Below, in pieces: positions 7,354 to 15,451 of a DNA stretch of 28,552 nt. The number at the start of each line of letters is the position of its first letter. Position 1 is the stretch's first letter. Origin of the DNA: Bacillota bacterium. GTDB lineage: Bacteria > Bacillota > Clostridia > Lachnospirales > Lachnospiraceae. The translations under genes were made by a program, and so were the position numbers. The stretch lies in contig JAEZKA010000064.1 in NCBI GenBank assembly GCA_023436225.1, forward strand, positions 1 to 28,552, written 5' to 3'. The notes beneath the pieces were generated by a model that saw nothing but the letters and a program-made list of their open reading frames with translations, ran no database searches and was not told the DNA's origin.

Positions 7354-7377
7354 TGGCGAAACGGTTACTATATTTCT

Positions 7378-7406
7378 TTTATAGACTGAGAAGCTTGGAT
7401 TATAAT
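7378..7406 (+). promoter_or_regulatory. Candidate promoter of the GntR regulator
   Basis: TTTATA (7378-7383), a 17-base spacer and a perfect TATAAT (7401-7406). The leader to the TTG start at 7509 would be about 95 nt. Confidence 0.5.
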
Positions 7407-7508
7407 GGGAGCTGTTCTGGATAGTTATAAATAATGATGGCTGCTCAAAACCTATGGGTTATGGGTGGCCTGAAATCATTTAAAAGTATTGAGTTAGGGG
7501 GGAATTGT

Positions 7509-8177
7509 TTGGAGGATTTTGAGCTTCACAAAGAAGTGGCGGATAAATATTCCTTGCGAGGTCGTGTGTTCAATAAACTTAGAGAAGATATTCTCTCCGG
7601 AGTTTACGAGGAAAACGAAGAATTGAAGGAAAATACCATCGGTATTGAGCTCGGGGTCAGTCGGACACCGGTCAGAGAAGCTTTACGACAGCTTGAGCTG
7701 GAGGGTCTCGTTACCATGATACCGAATAAAGGTGCTTATGTTACAGGAATAACTCAGAAGGATATTCATGATATTTACGTGATTCGTTCTTACCTCGAAG
7801 GACTTTGTGCCAGATGGGCTTGTGAGCATATTACAGAAGCTCAGATTGAGGCCTTGGATGAAGTGTTATACTTATCGGAGTTCCATGGGAGAAGAAGTCA
7901 TTATGAGCAATTAGTCGAGCTGGATAACAAATTCCATGAACTAATATATCGTGCCAGTGGCAGTAAGATACTTGATCATGTGCTATCGGATTTTCATCAT
8001 TATGTTGAAAGAGTGCGCAAGATTACCCTCGCGGCTCCGGATAGAGCCAAAAAATCTAGCCAGGAGCATGCCGCAATTCTAGATGCAATCCGTAAACGTG
8101 ACGGACAGCTGGCAGAAGCTCTTGCTCATGAGCACATCATAAATACAATAAAGAATATCAGTGAAAAAGGGCTATAA
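7509..8177 (+). CDS. GntR family transcription regulator, FCD subfamily
   Basis: A 222-residue DNA-binding protein. The N-terminal winged helix (about residues 13-80) contains the GntR signature around SRTPVREALRQLELEGLV. The all-helical FCD effector domain follows, with candidate metal ligands Asp139, His143, His187 and His209, typical of members that sense carboxylic acids such as citrate or other organic acids. I choose the TTG at 7509: it follows AGGGGGG (7496-7502) by 6 bases and gives a normal family length, while the ATG at 7434 has no ribosome site. Lying directly after citrate synthase and isocitrate dehydrogenase, it is a reasonable candidate regulator of them. Confidence 0.85.
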   Translation: MEDFELHKEVADKYSLRGRVFNKLREDILSGVYEENEELKENTIGIELGVSRTPVREALRQLELEGLVTMIPNKGAYVTGITQKDIHDIYVIRSYLEGLCARWACEHITEAQIEALDEVLYLSEFHGRRSHYEQLVELDNKFHELIYRASGSKILDHVLSDFHHYVERVRKITLAAPDRAKKSSQEHAAILDAIRKRDGQLAEALAHEHIINTIKNISEKGL

Positions 8178-8259
8178 AGGATCAGAGTGCACAGGCAAGA
8201 TTATTTCCACTTGATGGGATAGCAAGGCATGCTGGTATCTGCTCACTTTGCATTCACGC

Positions 8260-8420
8260 AAATACACTGTTTGACGAACGGCCTATCATAATGTAAGACA
8301 GAGGCGAACATACGTGTTCGACTATGGCATACATTATGGTAGGGTGTACGTCAACCTGTGTGTGAGGGAAGTCCATGAAGCACCTTTCCCTTACACAGAC
8401 TGGGTTACGCCAGTCTGTTC
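8260..8420. repeat. Cluster of inverted repeats between convergent genes
   Basis: The gap between gntR and the ABC-F gene holds three structures. The first, about 8266-8366, is a nested imperfect palindrome centred on CGAACA-TACG-TGTTCG (8305-8320), with CATAATGTA/TACATTATG arms outside it. The second pairs GTGTGAGGGAA with TTCCCTTACAC (about 8360-8396). The third is a perfect CAGACTGG/CCAGTCTG hairpin (8396-8417). None has a T-run, so ordinary intrinsic termination is not obvious. The first shares the 10-mer ATACGTGTTC and the overall plan with the palindrome at 3016-3211. Confidence 0.6.
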
Positions 8421-8426
8421 ATTGCA

Positions 8427-10406
8427 TTATTCTTCAGAAGCCAGCAGCTCCCATTGTTCCAGCAGAGCTTCCAAGCGTAACTCAATGGCTTTCTTTTCAT
8501 CGTTCAATTCTAACAGCTTCTGAACATTTGTGAAGATTTCTTCTTTCGTCAGCAGAACATCAATTTCCTCGTTTCGAAGCTCTAGCTCATGAATCTCATC
8601 CTCTGTTTTCTTTAGATCACTCTTACGTTTTCTGATTCTTGCCTGTTCCTCTTTCTGTTGCTGCCAGCTCTGTTTATTCTCACTGTCTGCTTCCTGATTG
8701 TTAGTGGAAGCTTGGTAGGTGGGGAAGGCGGCCGGGAATGCACCTGGGCGGTTACTCATGGGTATCGTGGTATTCACTGACTTTTTCAGGTAGGCTGCTT
8801 CTACCTCCGGTTTTTTCTCCAGATAGTAATCATAATTTCCGATATAATTAAGTAAGTTCTGTTCGGTAAGGTCCAGAATTCTGGTTGCCGTCTTATTTAT
8901 GAAGTAACGATCATGGGAAACATAAAGCACGGTACCACTATAATGATTGATTGCGTTCTCAAGAATCTCCTTGGAGGTAATATCCAGATGGTTAGTGGGC
9001 TCATCCAGGATTAAAAGATTGGCCTCAGAGAGCATAAGCTTTGCTAAGGACACACGTCCACGTTCCCCACCGCTAATATCCTTAATCCGTTTAAATACAT
9101 CATCCTCTGTGAATAAAAAAGCTGCTAAAATGTTACGGACAGTAGTATTGTCTAGGTTGGGGTATTCATCCTGTAACTCTTCAAATAAGGTTTTATCCGG
9201 ATTAAGAACCTGATGCTCCTGATCATAATAACCTACCTTTACCTTAGCCCCAAGCTTTACTTCCCCACCGTCTGCTAGAACCTGACCGTTGATAATCTTA
9301 AGTATTGTGGTCTTTCCTGTGCCGTTATTCCCGATGATGGCAACCTTTTCACCGCGTTTGATCTCAAAATTTAAATCAGTAAAAAGGGTGAGCTTATCGT
9401 ATGCCTTGGATAGTCCATGAATGGTTAGAACATCATTGCCGCTGGTAATCCTCGGCTCTAAGTCAAAATGCATCTGAGTATGATCGGTGGGACGTTCCAC
9501 ACGTTCTATCTTATCTAGCATTTTCTCGCGACTTTCCGCTCTTTTGATGGATTTTTCACGGTTGAAGGAGCGTAGCTTCGCAATAACCTCCTCTTGGTGC
9601 TTGATTTCCTGCTGTTGATTCAGATACTGCTTCAACATCGCATTGCGAAGCATGGATTTCTTGGTAGCATAATCTGAATAGTTTCCTTCGAAGGTGGTAC
9701 ACTTGGTATTATCAAGCTCTACAACCTTAGACACCACCTTATCTAGGAAGTAACGATCATGTGCTACGACAATGACAGCGCCGTTGTAATTTAAAAGGAA
9801 GGTTTCTAACCATGCGATGGAAATTAAGTCAAGATGATTGGTCGGCTCATCCAGTAATATGATATCGGGTTTGGAGAGGAGCAGCTTACCTAAAGCGATA
9901 CGCGTCTTCTGTCCGCCAGATAAGGTATTCACCTTTTTGTCAAAATCCTCTTCACCAAAGCCCAGACCTTTTAAGATTCCGATTACCTCACTTTGATAAG
10001 CATATCCGTTCTTTAATTCGAATTCATGAGTCAGTCTTGTATAGGTGGTAAGCATTTGGTTCAGAACTTCACCGTCCGCGTGCTTCATTTCCTGCTCCAG
10101 GCAACGGATATTATGGTCCAGGTCTATGACGTCCTGCTTTACCGTCATCATCTCTGCAAGAATAGAATTATCCGAGGCAAGATTTTGATGCTGTGCTAAG
10201 TAGCCGATGGTGCTACCCTTTGACAGGATGATTTCACCTTCATCGGATGTCATTTCTTTCATTATTATTTTTAATAAAGTCGACTTTCCGGCACCATTAA
10301 TACCGACAATTGCAGCCTTTTCCCGTTCATTTACATGAAAGGAGACTCCGGACAGTATCTGTGTTGTACCAAAAGCCTTACTTATATTGTTACATGCAAG
10401 TATCAC
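8427..10406 (-). CDS. ABC-F ATPase (YdiF-like, ribosome-associated)
   Basis: The product, at 659 residues, has two ABC domains on one chain and no membrane segments, as expected for ABC-F translation factors that act at the ribosomal E site. Domain 1 has Walker A GINGAGKST (35-43), signature LSGGQ (162-166) and Walker B LLDEPTNHLD with Glu187. A basic linker helix pair covers about 245-310. Domain 2 has GNNGTGKTT (359-367), ISGGE and a second LLILDEPTNHLD. A charged coiled coil fills about 585-655, as in B. subtilis YdiF. Whether it gives antibiotic protection or is a housekeeping factor cannot be told. The start is GTG, with GGAGG 6 bases upstream (10417-10413). It runs against gntR and diverges from rex. 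Confidence 0.9.
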   Translation of the reverse strand: MILACNNISKAFGTTQILSGVSFHVNEREKAAIVGINGAGKSTLLKIIMKEMTSDEGEIILSKGSTIGYLAQHQNLASDNSILAEMMTVKQDVIDLDHNIRCLEQEMKHADGEVLNQMLTTYTRLTHEFELKNGYAYQSEVIGILKGLGFGEEDFDKKVNTLSGGQKTRIALGKLLLSKPDIILLDEPTNHLDLISIAWLETFLLNYNGAVIVVAHDRYFLDKVVSKVVELDNTKCTTFEGNYSDYATKKSMLRNAMLKQYLNQQQEIKHQEEVIAKLRSFNREKSIKRAESREKMLDKIERVERPTDHTQMHFDLEPRITSGNDVLTIHGLSKAYDKLTLFTDLNFEIKRGEKVAIIGNNGTGKTTILKIINGQVLADGGEVKLGAKVKVGYYDQEHQVLNPDKTLFEELQDEYPNLDNTTVRNILAAFLFTEDDVFKRIKDISGGERGRVSLAKLMLSEANLLILDEPTNHLDITSKEILENAINHYSGTVLYVSHDRYFINKTATRILDLTEQNLLNYIGNYDYYLEKKPEVEAAYLKKSVNTTIPMSNRPGAFPAAFPTYQASTNNQEADSENKQSWQQQKEEQARIRKRKSDLKKTEDEIHELELRNEEIDVLLTKEEIFTNVQKLLELNDEKKAIELRLEALLEQWELLASEE

Positions 10407-10538
10407 TTTTTACCTCCATGATGGCGCTCTGCGTCATCTTATTAGTATCCGAAAGAACAGGTCTTAGTTATCTATAAAAATTCATTGTTCTTTCCATGGT
10501 TTTTCGCTTTGAAGAACCTTATAGCTCTGTATATTTTA
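10407..10538 (-). promoter_or_regulatory. Promoter and structured leader of the ABC-F gene
   Basis: On the minus strand TTTACT (10561-10556), a 17-base spacer and TAAAAT (10538-10533) give a start near 10526 and a leader of about 120 nt. The leader holds perfect 9-bp arms GAAAGAACA and TGTTCTTTC (10494-10486 and 10459-10451), a nine-codon open frame (MERTMNFYR) beginning within the left arm, and a small GATG/CATC hairpin just before the ribosome site. The mini-frame has no good ribosome site. The arrangement recalls attenuators of resistance ABC-F genes, but this is inference. Confidence 0.4.
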
Positions 10539-10592
10539 GCATATCAAACTTTACAAGTAAAGTTCGGCTTTATAAGTAGGAAGCAGTTATAA

Positions 10593-10621
10593 TTGACTTA
10601 TTCTTAACAATCAAATATAAT
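10593..10621 (+). promoter_or_regulatory. rex promoter with a Rex-like operator
   Basis: TTGACT (10593-10598), a 17-base spacer and a perfect TATAAT (10616-10621). Overlapping the -35 box and spacer is TTGACTTATTCTTAACAA (10593-10610), whose right half TTAACAA matches the Rex box TTGTTAA-N4-TTAACAA exactly, with the outer TTG also in place; the rest of the left half does not match. Autoregulation by Rex is known in related bacteria and plausible here. Confidence 0.6.
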
Positions 10622-10760
10622 TACTATGAGATAAGTATGAAAATTAAATGCGCTTTTCCAATAAGGTGATTATTAATTCGCATTGGGAAGATAGGGTTTT
10701 AGCTTATTCAAAGAGTAGGTATGTTATATTTTTAAATAGAGATAAAAAGGAGGAGAGCCA

Positions 10761-11399
10761 TTGTATAAAAAAGATATTTCCAAAGCAGTTATAAATAGAT
10801 TACCCAGGTATTATAGATATTTAGGAGATCTGTTAGAGAAGGATGTTGTGCGTATCTCTTCAAAGGAATTAAGTGAGAAGATGAAGGTGACTGCATCACA
10901 GATCAGACAGGATCTGAATAATTTTGGTGGTTTTGGCCAACAGGGATATGGATACAATGTTGAGTATCTGCATTCTGAAATAGGGAAGATTTTAGGGTTG
11001 GATACGAAGTATAATGTGATTATTATTGGAGCTGGTAATCTGGGACAGGCCTTGGCTAATTATGTGGATTTTGAACGAAGAGGTTTTTTTGTGCAGGCTA
11101 TTTTTGACGTTAGTCCAAAGCTGATTGGGACACAAATTCGTGGAATCATCGTAAGATCCTCTGATGAGTTGGAGGATTATATCAAAAATAATCAAGTAGA
11201 TATTGCAGCCATAACAGTACCTAAGACAAAAGCACCAGTACTCGCAGTTGAACTTGTAAAATGGGGTATTAAAGGTATCTGGAATTTTGCGCCGACTGAT
11301 TTAAATCTTCCAAAGGATGTAACCGTTGAAAACGTTCATTTGGCAGAAAGTCTTATGAAGCTATCTTATCGTTTATCCAGTAAAGAAGATATGGATTAG
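10761..11399 (+). CDS. rex: Redox-sensing transcription repressor Rex
   Basis: Rex is a dimeric repressor that leaves DNA when the NADH/NAD ratio rises, controlling fermentation and electron-transfer genes. This 212-residue protein has the winged helix at about residues 1-80, with the recognition region TASQIRQDLNNFGGFGQQGYGYNV, and a Rossmann domain whose GAGNLGQAL loop lies at about 90-98. The C-terminal swapped helix is present (HLAESLMKLSYRL). The start is TTG, with AAGGAGGAG ending about 5-7 bases before it. It has its own promoter and is the first gene of a run extending through acpS, nnr, alr and mazF. Confidence 0.96.
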   Translation: MYKKDISKAVINRLPRYYRYLGDLLEKDVVRISSKELSEKMKVTASQIRQDLNNFGGFGQQGYGYNVEYLHSEIGKILGLDTKYNVIIIGAGNLGQALANYVDFERRGFFVQAIFDVSPKLIGTQIRGIIVRSSDELEDYIKNNQVDIAAITVPKTKAPVLAVELVKWGIKGIWNFAPTDLNLPKDVTVENVHLAESLMKLSYRLSSKEDMD

Positions 11400-11426
11400 T
11401 TTTTCTAAGAAGGGTAGAAGCTGGTT

Positions 11427-12038
11427 ATGGCTAAAAAAGGGAATAAAATTGATTTTACCAAAATTGTAAGAGATAAAAAATTGCCGATACTTACCCTGGA
11501 TTCCAGATGGCATGAGATTTTCGCGGAAGACTTAAAGACTCCCGCTATCAAGGATTTGGAGCAAAAGGTCAATAATCTTCTTAAAAGACAGGGGAAACTG
11601 GTTAATGATATTAAGGATATGAAACGACTTAAGAGTAGTTTGCTTAAGGATATTGTTGATAACATGGACATCGGTAAGGATTTAATTGGTAAAGCCAAAG
11701 AGAAAAAATTAGACAAGAATAAACAGTATGTCAATGAATTAAATGAGAAAATTGATTCGTCAATGGATGAATTGGCAGATATACCCTACCAAATCAAAAT
11801 AGTGAATGAAGAGCTTTTGGCGGAAAGCATCAGTGTTTTTTATCAACAGCTGGAAGATAATATAGAAGAGATTAAAGAAGTTACTGATTGGATTGCGAAT
11901 ATTAGAGAAGAACTTAAGAATAGAATATTGATTAAGCAGGATTTGGAAGCAAAGAATTCATTGATTTATACATATATGCACGATATTCTTGGAGCAGAAA
12001 TCATGGAGCTGTTTGACAGAGAAAAGGATGGAAGATAG
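11427..12038 (+). CDS. Coiled-coil protein of unknown function downstream of rex
   Basis: I do not recognise a named family for this 203-residue soluble protein. It is strongly charged and lysine/glutamate rich, with two long predicted coiled-coil stretches (about 40-75 and 95-165) split by a short glycine-containing segment (about 80-88), and with no cysteines, signal peptide or membrane segment. A conserved-looking N-terminal block, LPILTLDSRWHEIF (19-32), may be a partner-binding motif. The ATG is 28 bp after the rex stop and its AAGGG site is rather far away (12 bases), so it is probably co-transcribed with rex. A role in cell envelope or scaffold assembly would be speculation. Confidence 0.7.
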   Translation: MAKKGNKIDFTKIVRDKKLPILTLDSRWHEIFAEDLKTPAIKDLEQKVNNLLKRQGKLVNDIKDMKRLKSSLLKDIVDNMDIGKDLIGKAKEKKLDKNKQYVNELNEKIDSSMDELADIPYQIKIVNEELLAESISVFYQQLEDNIEEIKEVTDWIANIREELKNRILIKQDLEAKNSLIYTYMHDILGAEIMELFDREKDGR

Positions 12039-12058
12039 CTGCAAAGCAAAGAATAATT

Positions 12059-12122
12059 GAGCTTCTCTCATACACGGTAAATGACCAATTGACGTCATTT
12101 AGCCTGTGAAGGAGAGAGGCTT
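12059..12122. repeat. Imperfect inverted repeat before acpS
   Basis: The arms GCTTCTCTCATACACGGTAA with TGAC, and GTCATTTAGCCTGTG with GAAGGAGAGAGGC, pair over about 25 bp with two small bulges around a short centre. No T-run follows, so it could be an RNA-processing or stability element rather than a terminator. Confidence 0.5.
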
Positions 12123-12156
12123 ATATTTAATATATAATAGGATTGGAGACCGAACT

Positions 12157-12519
12157 ATGATAACAGGAATAGGTGTTGATTTAATTGAGGTAGCTCGGGT
12201 TACCAAGGCTTATGACAAGGAAAGCTTTCGGAAAAGATATTTTACCAATCAGGAAATTGAGCTTATCGAAAAGGATGTTAAGAAGGCAGCCGATAATTTT
12301 GCTGCGAAAGAAGCAGTTGCCAAGGTTTTCGGGACGGGATTTCAGACCTTCTTTCCCATTGATATTGAAGTGTTACGTACTTCTGAGGGCAAGCCTTACG
12401 TTAATTTGTATGGCAAAGCAGAAGAGTTAGCACAAGAGCTTGGGATAACGTCGATTCATGTATCCATTTCTAATACGAAGGAATATTCAACTGCGTTCGC
12501 AGTAGGTGAAAGAGTGTGA
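12157..12519 (+). CDS. acpS: Holo-[acyl-carrier-protein] synthase AcpS
   Basis: AcpS transfers 4'-phosphopantetheine from coenzyme A to a serine of acyl carrier protein, turning on fatty acid synthesis. The 120-residue length is typical of this trimeric enzyme. The two family signatures are present: GIGVDLIEV, with the metal ligand Asp8, and NFAAKEAVAKVFGTG, with Glu52 and the neighbouring lysine. The ATG at 12157 is chosen because GGAG (12145-12148) lies 8 bases upstream and the family begins M-I-x-G-I-G; the upstream in-frame ATG at 12106 falls inside the preceding inverted repeat. The order acpS, nnr, alr, mazF resembles the acpS-alr-ndoA locus of B. subtilis. Confidence 0.95.
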   Translation: MITGIGVDLIEVARVTKAYDKESFRKRYFTNQEIELIEKDVKKAADNFAAKEAVAKVFGTGFQTFFPIDIEVLRTSEGKPYVNLYGKAEELAQELGITSIHVSISNTKEYSTAFAVGERV

Positions 12520-12522
12520 ATA

Positions 12523-12545
12523 ATCTAAGAAGCTACATCTTAGAT
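12523..12545 (+). repeat. Small hairpin between acpS and nnr
   Basis: Perfect 8-bp arms ATCTAAGA and TCTTAGAT around a 7-base loop, ending 5 bases before the ribosome site of the next gene. It could tune translation of nnr; there is no T-run. Confidence 0.4.
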
Positions 12546-12565
12546 GCAGCAAAGGAGGAGTTGCT

Positions 12566-14125
12566 TTGAGGTATGCAGTGGATTCAAAAAAAATGAAAAT
12601 GATTGATGACTATACGATTAATACAATTGGGATTCCTGCAATGGAGCTGATGGAGCGAGCTGCCAGTAAGCTTGTGTCTGTGATGCAGCAAAGAATAAGT
12701 AAGGATGATCACATCTTAGTGGTCTGCGGACCGGGGAATAACGGAGGAGACGGAGTTGCAGCAGGTAGAATACTGTTTTTACAGGGCTATCATGTTGCAA
12801 TTCTTTTTATAGGCGAAGAAAATAAATGCTCACAACAGATGAGGGCTCAACTGGAGATGGCAGAGAAATTAAAAATCTCATTTGAAAACAGGAACAAGCT
12901 CACTGAATATAATATAATAATTGATGCGCTTTTTGGCGTAGGCTTATCAAAGCCGGTAACAGGTGTCTTTGAAGAGATAATCAGAAAAGTGAATGAGAGT
13001 CCTAACATCGTGTATTCTGTGGATCTTCCCTCGGGAATATCGGCAGAGGATGGCACAGTCTTGAATGTGGCTGTTAAGGCCAATGAAACGGTTACCTTTG
13101 GTCATATAAAAATCGGTCTCCTATTGTATCCCGGAACAGAGTATGCAGGTGCTATTACTGTAGCTGATATCGGCTTTCCCTTGGAAGCTACGATGAAAGC
13201 CTGTCCAAATACCTTCTATTATCAAAAGGAAGATTTGATGCTTCTCCCGAAGCGAAAGAGCTATAGTCACAAGGGGACTTACGGTAAGGTGCTGATTATC
13301 GCTGGCAGCAAGGGGATGGCAGGTGCAGCATACTTAAGTGCGCGAGCAGCATATCGTAGCGGTGCGGGTCTTGTTAAGGTGCTTACATCAGAGTGTAATC
13401 GGATTATACTTCAAACACAGCTTCCAGAAGCATTGTATGCAGCATATGATGACAAGGAGATGGATGTTGAAGCGAGGCAGCAACGGTTACTCTCGGATCT
13501 TGCTTGGGCATCGGTTGTTGTTCTGGGACCCGGTTTAGGTCTATCTAAGACCTCAGGGGAGCTGATGGAGACGGTAATCCATAAGGCGAAGGTACCTGTT
13601 ATTATTGATGCAGATGCTATTACATTATTATCAATGAGGCTGGAGGAGCATGGATCGGAAGTATCTAATGGATCGGAGCTACGACTTACCAAGCTGAGAG
13701 AATTGTTACCAGCTGACACAATTATAACTCCTCATCTAATGGAATTATCCAGATTAATCGGTCTTCCGGTTTCTGATATTGCGAATAATCTGATTGACAC
13801 TGCTCGTCAATGTTCTTATAATAATAAGTTGATATATGCGGTCAAGGATGCTAGAACTATTGTGACAAAAGACAGCAGATTTTATATTAATTTATCTGGT
13901 AATCATGGTATGGCTACCGGTGGCAGCGGTGATGTCCTGACTGGGATCATTGCAGGTATGGTTGCTCAGGGGATGGAGCCTTATGAAGCGACTTGTCTGG
14001 CTGTATATATTCACGGTCTGGCAGGAGATGCGGCTGCAAGGGAAAAGGGAAGCTATTCTATGATGGCAAGTGATATTGTAGGTTCGATTGAAAAGGTACT
14101 CATTGATTATGAACACATAATGTAA
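12566..14125 (+). CDS. nnr: Bifunctional NAD(P)HX epimerase / ADP-dependent NAD(P)HX dehydratase
   Basis: This repair enzyme restores NADH and NADPH that have been damaged by hydration. The 519-residue chain has the YjeF N-terminal epimerase domain (about 1-215), with phosphate-binding GPGNNGGDG at 55-63 and the DALFGVGL motif near 115, and a ribokinase-like dehydratase domain (about 230-515) with KGTYGKVLIIAGS at its start, GPGLG in the middle and the ATP-site signature GGSGDVLTG near 450-460. The start is TTG, with AAAGGAGGAG ending 5-7 bases before it. It sits 46 bp after acpS and 18 bp before the chosen alr start. Its place behind rex fits a theme of NAD(H) homeostasis, but shared control is not shown. 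Confidence 0.94.
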   Translation: MRYAVDSKKMKMIDDYTINTIGIPAMELMERAASKLVSVMQQRISKDDHILVVCGPGNNGGDGVAAGRILFLQGYHVAILFIGEENKCSQQMRAQLEMAEKLKISFENRNKLTEYNIIIDALFGVGLSKPVTGVFEEIIRKVNESPNIVYSVDLPSGISAEDGTVLNVAVKANETVTFGHIKIGLLLYPGTEYAGAITVADIGFPLEATMKACPNTFYYQKEDLMLLPKRKSYSHKGTYGKVLIIAGSKGMAGAAYLSARAAYRSGAGLVKVLTSECNRIILQTQLPEALYAAYDDKEMDVEARQQRLLSDLAWASVVVLGPGLGLSKTSGELMETVIHKAKVPVIIDADAITLLSMRLEEHGSEVSNGSELRLTKLRELLPADTIITPHLMELSRLIGLPVSDIANNLIDTARQCSYNNKLIYAVKDARTIVTKDSRFYINLSGNHGMATGGSGDVLTGIIAGMVAQGMEPYEATCLAVYIHGLAGDAAAREKGSYSMMASDIVGSIEKVLIDYEHIM

Positions 14126-14143
14126 GGAGTGACAAAAGGGAAG

Positions 14144-15307
14144 ATGAGTGAGAAATATAGTATGCAGAAGAAGGATACTTACTATAGAGTTCAGGCAAAT
14201 GTTAACCTAGAAGCGATTAAGCATAATCTACTTGAGATGAGAAAGAAATTGAAGGATGATACAAGGATGATGGTGATCGTCAAAGCGGACGCATATGGCC
14301 ATGGAGCTGTTCCTTTGGCGAAGGCTATTGGAGACAGCGGTAAGATTGATTACTACGGGGTAGCTATCATCGAAGAAGCGGTTGAGCTTAGGGAAGCGGG
14401 AATTAGCAAACCGATCCTTATACTGGGGTATACGTCGAAGGAGCAGTATGATCTGGTTGTATCCCACGATGTAGCGCAGACTATTTTTCAATATGATATG
14501 GCGAAGGCTTTATCCGAGGAAGCGATTCGTCAGGGAAAGATTGCAAAGATCCATATTAAGATAGATACCGGAATGACGAGAATAGGCTATTACGATACCA
14601 AAGAAAGTATCGATGAGATTAAGCGAATTGCAGACCTTGAAAATATAGAGATAGTAGGGCTGTTTTCCCATTTTGCAAGAGCAGATGAATCAGATCGGAC
14701 CGACGCAGAGAAGCAGCTGCAGCGATTTATAGCTTTTAATACTATGCTGGAGCAGGAGGGAATCCATATTCCTATTAAGCATATGGCAAACAGTGCAGGT
14801 ATTATTGAGTTTCCCGATGCTTGCTTTAATATGGTGCGTTGCGGAATTGCAACCTACGGTATCTATCCCTCCGATATGGTTCACAAGGATGATATTCGAT
14901 TGATTCCTGCTATGGAGTTGAAGACCCATGTTATCTATGTTAAGGATGTGGAACCAGGAGTAGGGATAAGCTATGGAGCAACCTTTGTTACAACTAGGCA
15001 GACAAAAGTTGCTACCATTCCGGTAGGTTATGCGGATGGTTATTCCCGTAATCTTTCTAATCATGGAAGGGTCATTATTCATGGACAATATGCCCCGATT
15101 TTGGGACGCATCTGTATGGATCAGTTTATGGTGGACGTTACCGATATTAAAGACGTGCAACAGGGAGACTTGGTAACACTACTAGGGTGGGATGGCGATG
15201 CTTACATATCTGCAGAGGAACTCGCTGAGGGGTCTCATTCCTTTGCTTATGAGCTGGTATGTACCATTGGCAAGCGAATACCAAGAGTATACGATAGGAA
15301 TTCTTGA
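14144..15307 (+). CDS. alr: Alanine racemase
   Basis: A PLP-dependent cytosolic enzyme that interconverts L- and D-alanine for peptidoglycan synthesis. The 387-residue product has the PLP lysine in VKADAYGHG (Lys47) and the second catalytic base Tyr in GISYGATF (about residue 277), with CMDQFMVDVT and a beta-rich C-terminal domain complete to the end. The start is ambiguous: a GTG at 14129 touches the AAGGAG sequence with no spacing, the ATG at 14144 has AAAGGG 3 bases before it, and the ATG at 14162 has little. I prefer 14144. The gene follows nnr closely and is followed by mazF, as in B. subtilis. Confidence 0.94.
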   Translation: MSEKYSMQKKDTYYRVQANVNLEAIKHNLLEMRKKLKDDTRMMVIVKADAYGHGAVPLAKAIGDSGKIDYYGVAIIEEAVELREAGISKPILILGYTSKEQYDLVVSHDVAQTIFQYDMAKALSEEAIRQGKIAKIHIKIDTGMTRIGYYDTKESIDEIKRIADLENIEIVGLFSHFARADESDRTDAEKQLQRFIAFNTMLEQEGIHIPIKHMANSAGIIEFPDACFNMVRCGIATYGIYPSDMVHKDDIRLIPAMELKTHVIYVKDVEPGVGISYGATFVTTRQTKVATIPVGYADGYSRNLSNHGRVIIHGQYAPILGRICMDQFMVDVTDIKDVQQGDLVTLLGWDGDAYISAEELAEGSHSFAYELVCTIGKRIPRVYDRNS

Positions 15308-15451
15308 TTGATAATAAAAACATTTACACTTTATGGAATACACACGAAGAAAGTGGCAATAATAACGGTATGAATTAGTGTTACATAATTCGTACTTAAA
15401 AGCTTGTGACATCGGGCATATTAATTACCCTAATTTTGGAGTGTGAATAAA

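Noticed and set aside
11405..11734. Minus-strand frame of about 109 codons opposite the coiled-coil gene
   Set aside because: It is leucine/serine rich, as expected from the antisense of a lysine/glutamate-rich coiled coil, and has no ribosome site.
14690..15160. Minus-strand frame of 156 codons inside alr
   Set aside because: It lies wholly opposite a conserved enzyme and its product matches no family pattern.
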